A stretch of 64,000 bases of DNA from Psychrobacter okhotskensis (GTDB taxonomy: Bacteria > Pseudomonadota > Gammaproteobacteria > Pseudomonadales > Moraxellaceae), in assembly GCF_013248965.1 (NCBI RefSeq), contig NZ_JABRVQ010000002.1, positions 124,001-188,000 of the forward strand, written 5' to 3'. The number at the start of each line of letters is the position of its first letter. Position 1 is the first letter of the stretch. The notes under the pieces were generated by a model. That model did not search any database. It saw only the letters and a program-made list of their open reading frames with translations, and was not told the origin of the DNA. The position numbers and the translations under genes are program-made. This document shows positions 28,638 to 38,067 of the stretch, piece by piece.

Positions 28638-28652
28638 TGAGATTAATTATCA
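28638..28652. promoter_or_regulatory. Fur-box-like site upstream of fbpA
   Basis: TGAGATTAATTATCA matches the Fur 7-1-7 inverted repeat TGATAAT-N-ATTATCA at 12 of 14 positions, with a perfect right half. It lies about 112 bases upstream of the fbpA start, within the 257-base fbpA-rsmE gap. It supports iron-dependent repression of fbpABC. Confidence 0.55.
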
Positions 28653-28783
28653 ATACATTTATTTAACTGGATAAACTGGTATTTATTTGGCTAAGCCCTT
28701 GCTTTTACAACGCAATTTTTGACTTAATTTCTGCTCAGCAGTTGTTTATTTAATCCATCTTTATCGCTGCTATTGCCCCAAAC

Positions 28784-29560
28784 TTATAATAACCACTGAC
28801 CTAAAATTGCATTGACTGCTGCTTCAGTACGTAATATGCGTGGACCTATATGCACTGCCTGACAGCCTTGCGCGGTAAGTAGCTCAACCTCATAGTCAAT
28901 CCAGCCCCCTTCTGCGCCGATACAGACGAGACTGGGTAATGAGGCGCTATTAGATAAGTTGGTGTCTGCAAGCAATGTTTTATCTTGACGTGGCTTTGCT
29001 AGTCTGTGCTGCTGTACATACTGCGAAAATGACAGATCGCTGTAAGGATGCGCGACAATAGCGCGGTTAGTGATTAGACTTGCCAGCTCATCCTCGACAA
29101 AGGGTTTAAAGCGCTTTTGCAAAGTAATGCGCGGGGCAATGCTATCCACCCCTTGTTGTAAGCCCTCTAATACGAACTCATCGAGGCGACTCAACATCGG
29201 ACTTTGCCAATAGCTCTTTTGTGTACGGTAGCTATTGATAAGGATAATATCACGCACACCAAGCGCCGTCATATCCATTATCAAGCGGCGCAGCACTTTT
29301 GGACGTGGCAATGCCAAGATAACAGTCAGATTTAACTTAGCAGGTGGCACAACTGACAATTGGACATCACCTAGCTGAATACAGCGAGCAGCAATCTCCT
29401 CAATAATCGCCGTACCAAGATTACCACCGAGTTGCCCGATTTTCAGCGTGTCGCCCACTTTTGCTGCCAATACATGATTGACATGGTTGATTTGCAACAG
29501 ATTATTGATTATCGCAGAATCTTGCGAAAAATGTTCGGTAGGTAGTAATAGACAGTTCAT
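28784..29560 (-). CDS. rsmE: 16S rRNA (uracil(1498)-N3)-methyltransferase
   Basis: RsmE methylates U1498 in 16S rRNA using SAM through a SPOUT knot. The 258-residue protein has the N-terminal PUA-like region (NHVLAAKVGDTLKIGQLGG) and the C-terminal knot: LVCIGAEGGWIDYEVELL followed by IGPRILRTEAAVNAIL. A Ser/Leu-rich insertion near residues 195-210 precedes the knot. The start overlaps the waaA stop by 4 bases, indicating translational coupling. Confidence 0.93.
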   Translation of the reverse strand: MNCLLLPTEHFSQDSAIINNLLQINHVNHVLAAKVGDTLKIGQLGGNLGTAIIEEIAARCIQLGDVQLSVVPPAKLNLTVILALPRPKVLRRLIMDMTALGVRDIILINSYRTQKSYWQSPMLSRLDEFVLEGLQQGVDSIAPRITLQKRFKPFVEDELASLITNRAIVAHPYSDLSFSQYVQQHRLAKPRQDKTLLADTNLSNSASLPSLVCIGAEGGWIDYEVELLTAQGCQAVHIGPRILRTEAAVNAILGQWLL

Positions 29561-31251
29561 AGCGTCTCTTGGCTTGCATGCTGCTCAATTACCTTTTCAA
29601 TCATGGCAAACTGGCGCGTTAATACTGCTTGCTGCTGTACGGTCATCTGCTCGCCAGCTTGCCCTGCCTGTTTGGCTAATAGCGGATGGCTAAGCCAAGA
29701 CTGTAGTTGATCATAAATGAGCGCCGTATCGTTAGCAGCCAATGAGGATTTTTTGCGCGAGGATTTTTGCTTACCCTTTATCTCTGAACTACTGATATCT
29801 GAGCTACTGATAGCTGAATTGGCGATATTTTCATTATTGGTAGCAACATCATTGGCAGCAACATCCTCTATCGTCGTTGGCTTTATCGTAATTGGACGAT
29901 AAAACGCATTGTTTGGCTGATATAACGCGCCGACACTCGCCAGCTTATCGACCACACTTTGACACGATTGGGTTTGGCGTCCCATTAGCACTGGCGTTGC
30001 CACACTCGCTGGCTCAACTGGGTTGTGTCCGCCTACATCGACCAAAGAACCGCCCACCAACGCCACATCCGCCAATGCATACCATGTCATCAGCTCGCTC
30101 ATGCTATCTGCCAAATAGACTTGCGTGTCCGCATTGATTACTTCTTCGTTACTGCGCCGTGCCATTATCAACGTGCTGTTTTGGATAAGTGTCGCTACTT
30201 CATCGAAGCGTTCAGGATGTCTGGGCACGATAATCAATAGCGTATCTGCCAGCGCTGGGTTGGACAATAGCTGCTGCTGTAATGACAGAGCGATGCTTTC
30301 TTCACCGCTATGGGTGCTGGCCGCGACCCAAATAGGACGATCAGCTATGCCCAACTCGACGGCAATACCGCTCTTTTGCTTTTGTATAGTGGCACGCTCA
30401 TGTTCTTTCTTAGCAGCGCTGCTATCAATCGCTTGTACATCATCAGTTTTGCTATCAATCGTTTCATTATTAAGCATTGGTCTATTAATGACCCACTTGA
30501 GTGAGCCCGCCACCCGAATTTGCGCACTATGAGCACCCAGCTGGCGAAAGCGTTTGGCAGACTCATTGTCTTGCGCAATAATTAACGTCAGATTTTTCAT
30601 CATACTGGCGCTGACAGCAGCGATTTTTTGATAGCTTGTAAATGAACTGGCTGATAGACGACCATTGACTAAGATGCTCGGAATACAATGCTCGGATAGC
30701 TTGGCTAAAATATTCGCCCACAGTTCGGTCTCTACAAATAAGGCCGCGACTGGCTGCACATGCGCTAAAAACGTCTCAATAACAGCAGGGCTATCTACAG
30801 GTACATAGCTATGGCTAAGCCGACCTTGAGCAATGTCAGCAGCGAAACGGCTGGCACCGCGGGCAAAACCTGTCTGCGTGGTATTGGTCAGCCAAATCTG
30901 ATAACCCTGCGCCAACAGCATGTCAAGCAACGGCGCTACTGTATTGGTTTCACCTAAAGACACCGCGTGGCACCAGATAACGTTATTATCCATCTCAGCT
31001 TTATGGTGCATTTCAGCTTTGATATCCGCTGTTGGCGCTGCAGGATAGTGCTTGCCAAAACGCTGCGCCACTTCTTGCTGATAGTTATCGCGCTTGTGTG
31101 AGCGTCGCCAGACTTGCAGACGATATAGCGGCTTGAGTAAGCCAATGATACATTGATAATAAAAGGGTGGTTGATACACAGCTCGACTGGATAACGCGTT
31201 AGATGGAGACGCGGTAGTAGAAGGCTTGGATGGCGTAGGAGAAGATGGCAT
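29557..31251 (-). CDS. waaA: 3-deoxy-D-manno-octulosonic acid (Kdo) transferase
   Basis: WaaA attaches Kdo from CMP-Kdo to lipid A at the inner membrane. Family marks: IWCHAVSLGETN, LWLTNTTQTG-like IWLTNTTQTG, VPVDSP, FVETELWANI, SLKWVI, IVPRHPERF, and the C-terminal GGSLVDVGGHNPVEPA donor site. At 564 residues it is longer than the usual 420-430 because of polar, low-complexity insertions near 265-300 and near 470-520. No strong membrane anchor is predicted at the N-terminus beyond YYQCIIGLLKPLY. It overlaps rsmE by 4 bases. Confidence 0.93.
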   Translation of the reverse strand: MPSSPTPSKPSTTASPSNALSSRAVYQPPFYYQCIIGLLKPLYRLQVWRRSHKRDNYQQEVAQRFGKHYPAAPTADIKAEMHHKAEMDNNVIWCHAVSLGETNTVAPLLDMLLAQGYQIWLTNTTQTGFARGASRFAADIAQGRLSHSYVPVDSPAVIETFLAHVQPVAALFVETELWANILAKLSEHCIPSILVNGRLSASSFTSYQKIAAVSASMMKNLTLIIAQDNESAKRFRQLGAHSAQIRVAGSLKWVINRPMLNNETIDSKTDDVQAIDSSAAKKEHERATIQKQKSGIAVELGIADRPIWVAASTHSGEESIALSLQQQLLSNPALADTLLIIVPRHPERFDEVATLIQNSTLIMARRSNEEVINADTQVYLADSMSELMTWYALADVALVGGSLVDVGGHNPVEPASVATPVLMGRQTQSCQSVVDKLASVGALYQPNNAFYRPITIKPTTIEDVAANDVATNNENIANSAISSSDISSSEIKGKQKSSRKKSSLAANDTALIYDQLQSWLSHPLLAKQAGQAGEQMTVQQQAVLTRQFAMIEKVIEQHASQETL

Positions 31252-31382
31252 AGAACAGCCCAGATTAGTAATGAATCAGATAATACCATTCTCAAAAAAC
31301 TGATGGTAAAAAACGCGACAATTCTACCTGAATTTTCTGCTTAATAATAAGCTTTTACGCAGTATGAGCTAACAAAAATCGT

Positions 31383-32936
31383 TTAGACAATAATTAATAT
31401 TAGCACTGCCATTATTGTGACTATCGCCAGCAACAGCTGATAGCGCTTGATACTGTGTTGTTCTTGCTTTTGTGTCGTTATCAACGCTTGCGCTTGCTGC
31501 CACTGCGCCACCAAGCTGGCTGCTTCTACGTGACCATTTTGGGCAGCTTGCTCTAGCCAATACTTACCATTATTGATATCTTGCACTATACCAACCCCCT
31601 GGTAATACATCCTACTGAGTAAGCGCTGCGCTCGGCTGTCGTCTTTGCTGGCGGCCTGCTTAACCCATTCAACACCTGTCTCTGTGCCAGTGATTTTATC
31701 CGTAGCTAACCCTTCACCGAGTAGCTCATACATCGCTAGACGTAGCATAGCAGCGGTATTACCAGCATGCGCGGCTTCTCGTAGTTTTAACAACGCTTGC
31801 TCTTTTGCTGCCAAATGACGCTCTGAAAAACTAACTTGTGCACGTGGTTTGCTTTGCTTGGCAATGTGCTGTTCAAACTGCTCTAGCACTTTACAAGCTT
31901 GCTGGTATTCAGCATTACCAGCAGTTTGTGGCTGTTCAATCTCATCTAATTCTATCAATAACTGGCTAAAAATTTCTGGGGTTGGCGAAGGTTTGACAGG
32001 GACTGACGGCGAGCGATCTGACTTGGTTTGCGTTAATGCCGGTTCCAATTTAGACAGCTCAGGCTTTATCTCACCTTGTTGTTCATTCGATAAGTCTTTA
32101 TTGCTTAGTCGATCCAATATTTGTGGAGCAGTAGCTTCATTCAAAGCATTTTTATTCAAATCAGCTCTATTTAAAGCATCTGCTGATGTAGCCGTTATAT
32201 TCTGCTTTACTAAAGAGTGTTCACTAGTAGCGACTGTCTGAGAACTACTCTTCATGCGAATCGGGCTTAAACCTGCTTTTAAATTTGTATTGGGATTCGA
32301 AGCTGTATGGGACGTAATATCAGCTTTATTATTCTGATGGCTCGTTGCAGACGTGTGATTATTGCCAGCGCTTGGCAATCTGGCACTGACCGCTTGATAC
32401 AAGCCACTAGCAACTTGCCCGCCTTGTACAGCGACAAACGGCCGGTCAATATGACCGAACAAACGCAACCCTACTGGTTCTAGGGCAAAAAATATCGGTG
32501 AGTTGACACTGTCATTAATATTGGCATTGTTATTGTCGCCATACAGTACTGCCATATGCTGATAAAAGTCATCGGCGCTCAGTGACCATGTTGGATAGCG
32601 TTTGCGCAGCTCGAACTGACCATACCAATGCGCTGTGGTTTGCCAGTGCCGTGCCAATACTTGGCCTGCATAAAACGCTAAAAACATCATGAAATTGCGA
32701 TAACGTTCATCCGTTAGCAGCGTCTCTTCATCCCAATGACCCGCTTTAATCAAATCGCGACGTATCTGCGACAGCAAGGTGTCTATCCGTTGCAAGCTTG
32801 CCAGCGACTCATCCAAAACGCAATCACGTAGCTGAGTTTCGTAGGCAATGCCGCCTGCGACCGGACGATTCGCTAAGAAATCTTGCCAATAGCCTGCGGC
32901 GATATAATCAAGTGGCGTTAAAGGCGATGCAGACAT
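31383..32936 (-). CDS. Sel1-like repeat protein with C-terminal membrane anchor
   Basis: The 517-residue protein has an uncharacterised N-terminal domain (about 1-170, rich in aromatic residues), a long Ser/Thr/Asn/Lys-rich low-complexity linker (about 180-340), and two or three Sel1/TPR-like repeats. The repeats are recognisable by AGNTAAMLRLAMYELLGEGL, SRAQRLLSRMYYQGVG-type spacing and GKYWLEQAAQNGH. A single hydrophobic helix closes the protein (LLLAIVTIMAVLILIIV). The tail-anchored topology suggests that the repeats face the cytoplasm. Function unknown; Sel1 repeats usually mediate protein-protein contacts. It lies between waaA and cls on the same strand. Confidence 0.7.
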   Translation of the reverse strand: MSASPLTPLDYIAAGYWQDFLANRPVAGGIAYETQLRDCVLDESLASLQRIDTLLSQIRRDLIKAGHWDEETLLTDERYRNFMMFLAFYAGQVLARHWQTTAHWYGQFELRKRYPTWSLSADDFYQHMAVLYGDNNNANINDSVNSPIFFALEPVGLRLFGHIDRPFVAVQGGQVASGLYQAVSARLPSAGNNHTSATSHQNNKADITSHTASNPNTNLKAGLSPIRMKSSSQTVATSEHSLVKQNITATSADALNRADLNKNALNEATAPQILDRLSNKDLSNEQQGEIKPELSKLEPALTQTKSDRSPSVPVKPSPTPEIFSQLLIELDEIEQPQTAGNAEYQQACKVLEQFEQHIAKQSKPRAQVSFSERHLAAKEQALLKLREAAHAGNTAAMLRLAMYELLGEGLATDKITGTETGVEWVKQAASKDDSRAQRLLSRMYYQGVGIVQDINNGKYWLEQAAQNGHVEAASLVAQWQQAQALITTQKQEQHSIKRYQLLLAIVTIMAVLILIIV

Positions 32937-33048
32937 AAGGCAAGCGTGTCCTTTTACAGTTCAATAGGTCATGAATAGGATGACATCGTTATGATGGCGA
33001 CAGTAATGCAATGTGTAGATAGTTTACCTTAACCTAAAAGTTAAGGCG

Positions 33049-34686
33049 CTACAATAAAGGACTAAACAAGCGTACCACATTATCGAACAAACGCTCATAA
33101 CCTGCACGCTGCTGCCATTCGGCTAAAGTCAAAAAATGACAGCTTTGCAGATAAGTCTCTTGGCAGTCAGTGATTTGAGCGACCATTTCTGGGGTATAAA
33201 TCGCCAAGCTGACTTCCATATTGAGATAAAAGCTGCGCATATCGATATTTACCGTACCGAACAAACAGTAATCATCATCGATGACCACAGTTTTAGCATG
33301 CAGCAGCCCGCCTTTAAATAGCGCAATGGTCACACCTGCCTCTAGTAACTCCTCATAATACGCTTGGGATGCATGCTGTACTAAAAACGAATCAACCTTT
33401 TCGGGAACGATAATCGTCACCTCTACCCCGCGCTTAGCCGCGATCGTCAGCGCACTTGATAGCGCCTCATCAGGCACAAAGTACGGCGTGGTAATACAAA
33501 TACGTTTGTTGGCGCGATGAATAACCGTCACCAATGTATTGTAAATAACATGCGCCGTCACCTGTGGTGCAGAAGGTATCAACTGCGCGACCACGCCTTC
33601 TATTATAGGCATCTGAGGTATGACTATCGACGTTGAGCCCGTATGTAGCGGCTCATCAGCGGCGATACTATCACCTAAGAACTTCACCCGGCTATTGATG
33701 TCATTGATGGTCGGATCCATCACATATAGTTTACGGGTATAGTTATTTATCCGCTGGTTTAGCTCGTCTAGATTGTTTTTGTTTTCAGCACCGATATCGG
33801 TAACCACCACCTTGGCCATCGCCGTCGCTATACTAATGGTACGATGGCTAACGCTACGTATCGCCACATCGATCCACTGTCCGACGTTTTTGTTTTGTTT
33901 AAAAAACTTAGGATCGACTAAATTAAAGCTGCCGATATAACCAATGTATTCATCAATGACCACCATCTTGCGGTGGTTACGCAGATCTGAACGTTTAAAT
34001 AAGGTCTTGAACAAGCCTACTGGTAGCGACTGATGGACAAAGGCACCCACGCGCTCTAACATTCGGTGCTCATTGCTGTTAAAAAAGCTGAAACTGCCAA
34101 CACTATCCGCCAATATATGACACTCGACCCCGCGCTGTACGGCAGCGACCAATGCCTCTATCACCTCTACCACCTGCCCCTTCGGATAGATAATATAAAA
34201 CTCCATCAAGATGATGCTCTTTGCTGACTCAATATCATCGATCAAACGCTTAAAAATAGCATTGGGCGCGGTTAATAGCTGCATCTGATGATCGGGGAAC
34301 ACCCCAAAGCCTGTCCAGCGCGTCCCTATTTGGCTGACACCGCGATAGTTGTCGGGCAACAAATCTTGCCCTTTGTCAAAGACCAAATGCTCCCGCTTTG
34401 CCATATCATTCATCAGCAGGCTGGCTTGATCCACGCGTTCACGATAGCGGCGTCCGATCATTGGCTCACCCAGCAATATATAGGCAATAAATCCTACCAC
34501 AGGCAAGGTATAAAGCACGGCAACCCAAGCAATCGATACACCAATATTGCGCTGTACCGATACAATCCGTAGCGTCATTAATATCATGAGCACGACATGT
34601 AATATCAGTCCCAATTCTGCAAAGTCGCCAAAAGACCATGTCGTAAAGTACTTTTCAATAGCAAAAGTGTCTATGCCCGCCTCCAT
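33049..34686 (-). CDS. cls: Cardiolipin synthase (phospholipase D family)
   Basis: Cls joins two phosphatidylglycerols into cardiolipin in the inner membrane. Two N-terminal helices (LGLILHVVLMILMTLRIV and IAWVAVLYTLPVVGFIAYIL) precede two PLD domains with HKD motifs: HRKMVVIDEYIGYIGSFN and HAKTVVIDDDYCLFGTVNID. The longest frame starts at TTG (34707); the ATG at 34686 (545 residues) is preferred, though neither has a good Shine-Dalgarno sequence. An extra 60-residue segment separates the two halves, so the protein is longer than E. coli ClsA (486). Confidence 0.92.
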   Translation of the reverse strand: MEAGIDTFAIEKYFTTWSFGDFAELGLILHVVLMILMTLRIVSVQRNIGVSIAWVAVLYTLPVVGFIAYILLGEPMIGRRYRERVDQASLLMNDMAKREHLVFDKGQDLLPDNYRGVSQIGTRWTGFGVFPDHQMQLLTAPNAIFKRLIDDIESAKSIILMEFYIIYPKGQVVEVIEALVAAVQRGVECHILADSVGSFSFFNSNEHRMLERVGAFVHQSLPVGLFKTLFKRSDLRNHRKMVVIDEYIGYIGSFNLVDPKFFKQNKNVGQWIDVAIRSVSHRTISIATAMAKVVVTDIGAENKNNLDELNQRINNYTRKLYVMDPTINDINSRVKFLGDSIAADEPLHTGSTSIVIPQMPIIEGVVAQLIPSAPQVTAHVIYNTLVTVIHRANKRICITTPYFVPDEALSSALTIAAKRGVEVTIIVPEKVDSFLVQHASQAYYEELLEAGVTIALFKGGLLHAKTVVIDDDYCLFGTVNIDMRSFYLNMEVSLAIYTPEMVAQITDCQETYLQSCHFLTLAEWQQRAGYERLFDNVVRLFSPLL

Positions 34687-34873
34687 CAACCAATCAATTA
34701 ATACCAATCAAATAATTCAATACATGCACGTGCCACAAAGCATTATCAGTATAATAGCTTTTAGCACACACACAATAGGTAACTGCGTAGCCACTATATG
34801 GGCTAAACAAGCGCTACAATGACGACCATAAAACTAGGATAATCATCAATTTATAAAATACTTAAAATAATAT

Positions 34874-34901
34874 TTGACAGGCAGGTGTAAATCTATATAA
34901 T
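34874..34901 (+). promoter_or_regulatory. Strong sigma-70 promoter of tRNA-Val/tRNA-Asp
   Basis: Perfect TTGACA (34874-34879) and TATAAT (34896-34901) hexamers are spaced by 16 bases. The expected start near 34908 would give an unusually long leader of about 155 bases before tRNA-Val. Confidence 0.85.
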
Positions 34902-34994
34902 ACACACCCACAGCAAGGGGCTTTAATTAAGTTCTATGTTATTGAAAGTTTTTATGATTCTAGAGCGTGACACCTTTAGATAGTAGAACTTTTA

Positions 34995-35060
34995 AGAAAT
35001 CCTATTTAAAGGATTTCTCTTGCGAAGCTAAAATTGCAGTGCAATTTTTATACGCTTCTC
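34995..35060 (+). other. Structured leader of the tRNA-Val/Asp transcript
   Basis: Two hairpins sit between the promoter and tRNA-Val. AGAAATCCT/AGGATTTCT (34995-35018) comes first. A compound stem with GAAGC/GCTTC outside and AAAATTGC/GCAATTTT inside follows (35024-35058). They are plausible RNase processing signals for 5'-trailer removal. Confidence 0.5.
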
Positions 35061-35061
35061 A

Positions 35062-35137
35062 GGGTGATTAGCTCAGTTGGTAGAGCGTCTGCCTTACACG
35101 CAGAATGTCGGCGGTTCGAATCCGTCATCACCCACCA
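35062..35137 (+). tRNA. tRNA-Val(UAC)
   Basis: GGGTGAT pairs with ATCACCC, followed by discriminator A and encoded CCA. The anticodon stem TCTGC/GCAGA holds loop CTTACAC with anticodon TAC. The D arm (GCTCAGTTGGTAGAGC) and T arm (TTCGAAT) are standard. Length 76 nt. Confidence 0.97.
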
Positions 35138-35189
35138 CTCTTTTTAGCGAGTGTCTCTGTAATAAGAGAAGATGCTAAAAACGACCTAA

Positions 35190-35266
35190 GCAGCGGTAGT
35201 TCAGTTGGTTAGAATACCGGCCTGTCACGCCGGGGGTCGCGGGTTCGAGTCCCGTCCGCTGCGCCA
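35190..35266 (+). tRNA. tRNA-Asp(GUC)
   Basis: GCAGCGG pairs with CCGCTGC, with discriminator G and encoded CCA. The anticodon stem CCGGC/GCCGG holds loop CTGTCAC, anticodon GTC. Length 77 nt. It lies 52 bases after tRNA-Val, with no intervening promoter, so the two are probably cotranscribed. Confidence 0.97.
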
Positions 35267-35307
35267 TATTTAAAACGAATTCGGATGTTAAATCTGAGCA
35301 AGTTTCG

Positions 35308-35338
35308 CCTCAAACATAACTTTGTTTGAGGTTTTTTT
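35308..35338 (+). terminator. Intrinsic terminator of the tRNA-Val/Asp transcript
   Basis: CCTCAAAC and GTTTGAGG form an 8-bp stem with an 8-base loop, followed by seven T residues. Confidence 0.85.
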
Positions 35339-35452
35339 GTGTCTGAATTTCCACTTAAACCTTTTCTTTATAAGGGTTGGATGCTTTCTCTCTTTTCACC
35401 TTTACCAAAAAATCTACTCTTCAAAAATGCATGAATGATAAGTTTTTGCACA

Positions 35453-35560
35453 TCCACTCTATCTTGTGGAAGTCGGTGACCAATTTCTCAGGGACCAAAC
35501 GGTGACCATTTTGTGACCATGATGGTTAAAGTTTGGTGGTAGTGACCCTTAATTTAGCAA
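35453..35560. repeat. Cluster of GGTGACCA-like repeats, possible insertion-sequence remnant
   Basis: Within about 80 bases there are GGTGACCAA (35475), GGACCAA (35492), GGTGACCA (35501), TGTGACCA (35512) and AGTGACCC (35551). Repeated short motifs of this kind occur at the ends of some IS elements (IS21-type ends have multiple short repeats). No transposase frame is present. The remainder of 35339-35640 is A/T-rich and shows no gene. Confidence 0.3.
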
Positions 35561-35640
35561 ATCTATGTATGAAGAGGTTTAGTGAAAAATCCATAACTTC
35601 GTGATAAAACCCTTCTAAAAACCAGTTTCAAAATAATAAA

Positions 35641-35668
35641 AATCCCCGCTACTAGGCAGGGATTTTTA
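35641..35668 (-). terminator. Terminator of the NO reductase gene
   Basis: AATCCC and GGGATT arms with a GC/GC inner pairing are followed on the minus strand by a T-rich run, about 35-60 bases after the stop at 35703. Confidence 0.7.
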
Positions 35669-35702
35669 CTCAAACACTATCTTCAATACCTACGCCCTAT
35701 CA

Positions 35703-37976
35703 TCAATCGTTCACTGGTTTGTTCGGCTGATAATTAGAGTGTGACGGTTTTGCAAACGCCAGTTTGACCACCTGCAATGCCACACAAATAGCACCAATGA
35801 TAAAGATGACATCGGCAAAGGTACGGACCCAACGTAACGTTTGTAACAAGTCTTGTTGTAAGAAGCCCTCACTACGCGCGTACCATAAACCTTCGGTCAT
35901 GGAAGCATGCGCTTGGAAGATACCGATGGGTAGCAAGCTGGTCGCAATCATCAATACCAAGCCTATATTTAATGCCCAAAAGCCAGTTTTGATGAGCTTT
36001 TCACTAAAAATATAGTCTGGACGAATATATCGCATTACCAGTAATACAAAACCAATCGCTAAAAATCCATATACCCCGAACAGTGCAGCATGTGAATGCA
36101 CGGCAGTGGTATTTAATCCTTGTAGGTAGAATAATGATACCGGTGGATTAATCATAAAGCCAAACACCCCAGCCCCTAACATATTCCAGAAGGCGACCGC
36201 GACGAAGCACATGATAGGCCATTTTAATTTATTCATCCATGGCGCTTGACGCTGCATAGACCAATGCTCATAGCCTTCATAACCTAAGACCACTAATGGC
36301 ACCACTTCTAACGCACTGAATGATGCACCGATTGCCATCACCGGTGTGGTCGTGCCGGAATAATACAAATGATGGAATGTGCCTGGTACACCGCCCAGCA
36401 AAAATAGCGCGGCAGAGGCAATAGAGCTGGCTGTGGCGATTTTCTTATTCACCAAGCCCAAGTTATAAAAAATAAAAGCAAGCGAGACCGTAGCGAATAC
36501 TTCAAAGAAACCTTCTACCCATAAATGCACCACCCACCAGCGCCAGTATTCCATGATCGTTAAGTGAGTGCGCTCACCATAGAACAAGCCTGCACCATAA
36601 AATAAGCCAACACAAACAACGGAGGCAAAAAAGATAGCGAGTAAGTTCTTATCACCTTGTTCTTTAAAGGCAGGTAAACAACCACGGGTCATTAATAACA
36701 GCCAAAACAGTACGGCAACCCATTTTAAAATCTGCCAAAATCTGCCTAGGTCAATATACTCATAGCCTTGATGTCCAAACCAAAAGTTATATTTTGCGGG
36801 CAATATATCCGCTAAAGCAAAATACTGACCGGCGAAGGATCCCACTACCACGATAATTAATGAAAACCATAATATATCGACACCTAGTTTTTGATATTTA
36901 GGATCTTTCCCGCCATTGATAAGCGGTGTCAAAAATAGCCCTGCCATCAAAAACGCAGTGGCAATCCAAAATAAGGCCGACTGAATATGCCAAGTACGCA
37001 CTAGCGCATAGGGGAAAAAGTCTGCAACCGGAATACCATAAAACTCTTGACCTTCGACCGTATAATGCGCGACAAAACCGCCGATAAACACCTGAAATAC
37101 AAACAGTGCCACCACTAAAAAGCCGTATTTTGCGAGTGCCTTTTGAGAAGGGGTCAAAGCAACTTTGGTTAATGGATCAACGTCTGGCGTGATTTGTTTA
37201 ACCTCTTCTTCTTGACGTAAGAAAGACCAGCCCCAAATCAGAAACCCTACCCCAGCGATTAAAAAGACAATACTGGCGATAGACCACATGATATTTTCTG
37301 AGGTCGGTACGTTATCGATAAGCGGCTCATGCGGCCAGTTATTCGTATAGGTAGCACCAGTACCGGGACGTTCAGCAGAAGCAATCCACGCGGTCCAAAA
37401 GAAAAAATTGGTCAGTTTTTGTCTATCAGCAGCATCCATTATGGTGTTGTTCTTCATCGCAAAGTTCTCTCGAGACTCTTGCAATGCAGGGTCATCACCA
37501 TACAAGCTCATATAATAAGGCGCTATCTGATTGATAGCGGCAATCCGCGTGTCTGATAGCACGACTTGCTCGCTATCATTGACCACGCTACCACGATATT
37601 CTTTTTTCAGCTGCGCGTTCAATACCGCTTTTTGATCATCAGATGCGTCAGAAAAATTACTGCCATATAGCTCTTGTGATCTGATATCCAACCATGCTAC
37701 CAGCTCTCTATGCAGCCAGTCCGCGGTCCAATCCGGCGCTTGATAAGCACCATGGCCCAATACCGAACCAAGCTGCTGACCGCCTGTGCGCTGCCATGCA
37801 GATTGACCATCTAAGATATCCTCTTCTGTTAATAAAACCTGACCAGTAGTATCGACATACTGATCTGGTATTGGTGGTGCTGTGCGATAGATTTCAACAC
37901 CGCCCCACCCTAAAAATATAAATGTCACGATTAGCACGGCCAGTAAACCGAACCAATACTTCTTGTACTCACCCAT
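35703..37976 (-). CDS. norB: Quinol-dependent nitric oxide reductase (qNOR/NorZ)
   Basis: This single-subunit enzyme reduces 2 NO to N2O with electrons from quinol, for denitrification or NO detoxification, in the inner membrane. At 757 residues it has the qNOR layout: an N-terminal helix (about 8-28), a periplasmic domain of about 190 residues lacking a CxxCH haem-c motif, then about twelve helices of the haem-copper fold. Metal-ligand regions include RTWHIQSALFWI, a WVEGFFEVFATV segment carrying the Glu typical of NORs, and FHHLYYSG. A strong AAGGAGG precedes the ATG at 37976. A terminator follows, so it is probably monocistronic. Confidence 0.94.
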   Translation of the reverse strand: MGEYKKYWFGLLAVLIVTFIFLGWGGVEIYRTAPPIPDQYVDTTGQVLLTEEDILDGQSAWQRTGGQQLGSVLGHGAYQAPDWTADWLHRELVAWLDIRSQELYGSNFSDASDDQKAVLNAQLKKEYRGSVVNDSEQVVLSDTRIAAINQIAPYYMSLYGDDPALQESRENFAMKNNTIMDAADRQKLTNFFFWTAWIASAERPGTGATYTNNWPHEPLIDNVPTSENIMWSIASIVFLIAGVGFLIWGWSFLRQEEEVKQITPDVDPLTKVALTPSQKALAKYGFLVVALFVFQVFIGGFVAHYTVEGQEFYGIPVADFFPYALVRTWHIQSALFWIATAFLMAGLFLTPLINGGKDPKYQKLGVDILWFSLIIVVVGSFAGQYFALADILPAKYNFWFGHQGYEYIDLGRFWQILKWVAVLFWLLLMTRGCLPAFKEQGDKNLLAIFFASVVCVGLFYGAGLFYGERTHLTIMEYWRWWVVHLWVEGFFEVFATVSLAFIFYNLGLVNKKIATASSIASAALFLLGGVPGTFHHLYYSGTTTPVMAIGASFSALEVVPLVVLGYEGYEHWSMQRQAPWMNKLKWPIMCFVAVAFWNMLGAGVFGFMINPPVSLFYLQGLNTTAVHSHAALFGVYGFLAIGFVLLVMRYIRPDYIFSEKLIKTGFWALNIGLVLMIATSLLPIGIFQAHASMTEGLWYARSEGFLQQDLLQTLRWVRTFADVIFIIGAICVALQVVKLAFAKPSHSNYQPNKPVND

Positions 37977-38012
37977 GTCTCGCTCCTCCTTGCAAATAGG
38001 TCATAACCCTTA

Positions 38013-38035
38013 AAAATATATTAATAATGAATGTT
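38013..38035. promoter_or_regulatory. Imperfect NsrR-like half-palindrome upstream of norB
   Basis: TAATGAATGTT (38025-38035) repeats the right half of the large palindrome at 38324-38364 except for one base. The left half matches poorly (about 5 of 10 informative positions). It lies 37-60 bases upstream of the NO reductase start, a suitable repressor position. Confidence 0.4.
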
Positions 38036-38067
38036 TAAGAGTGTTTTAAGGCATCACTTATTTAAAA

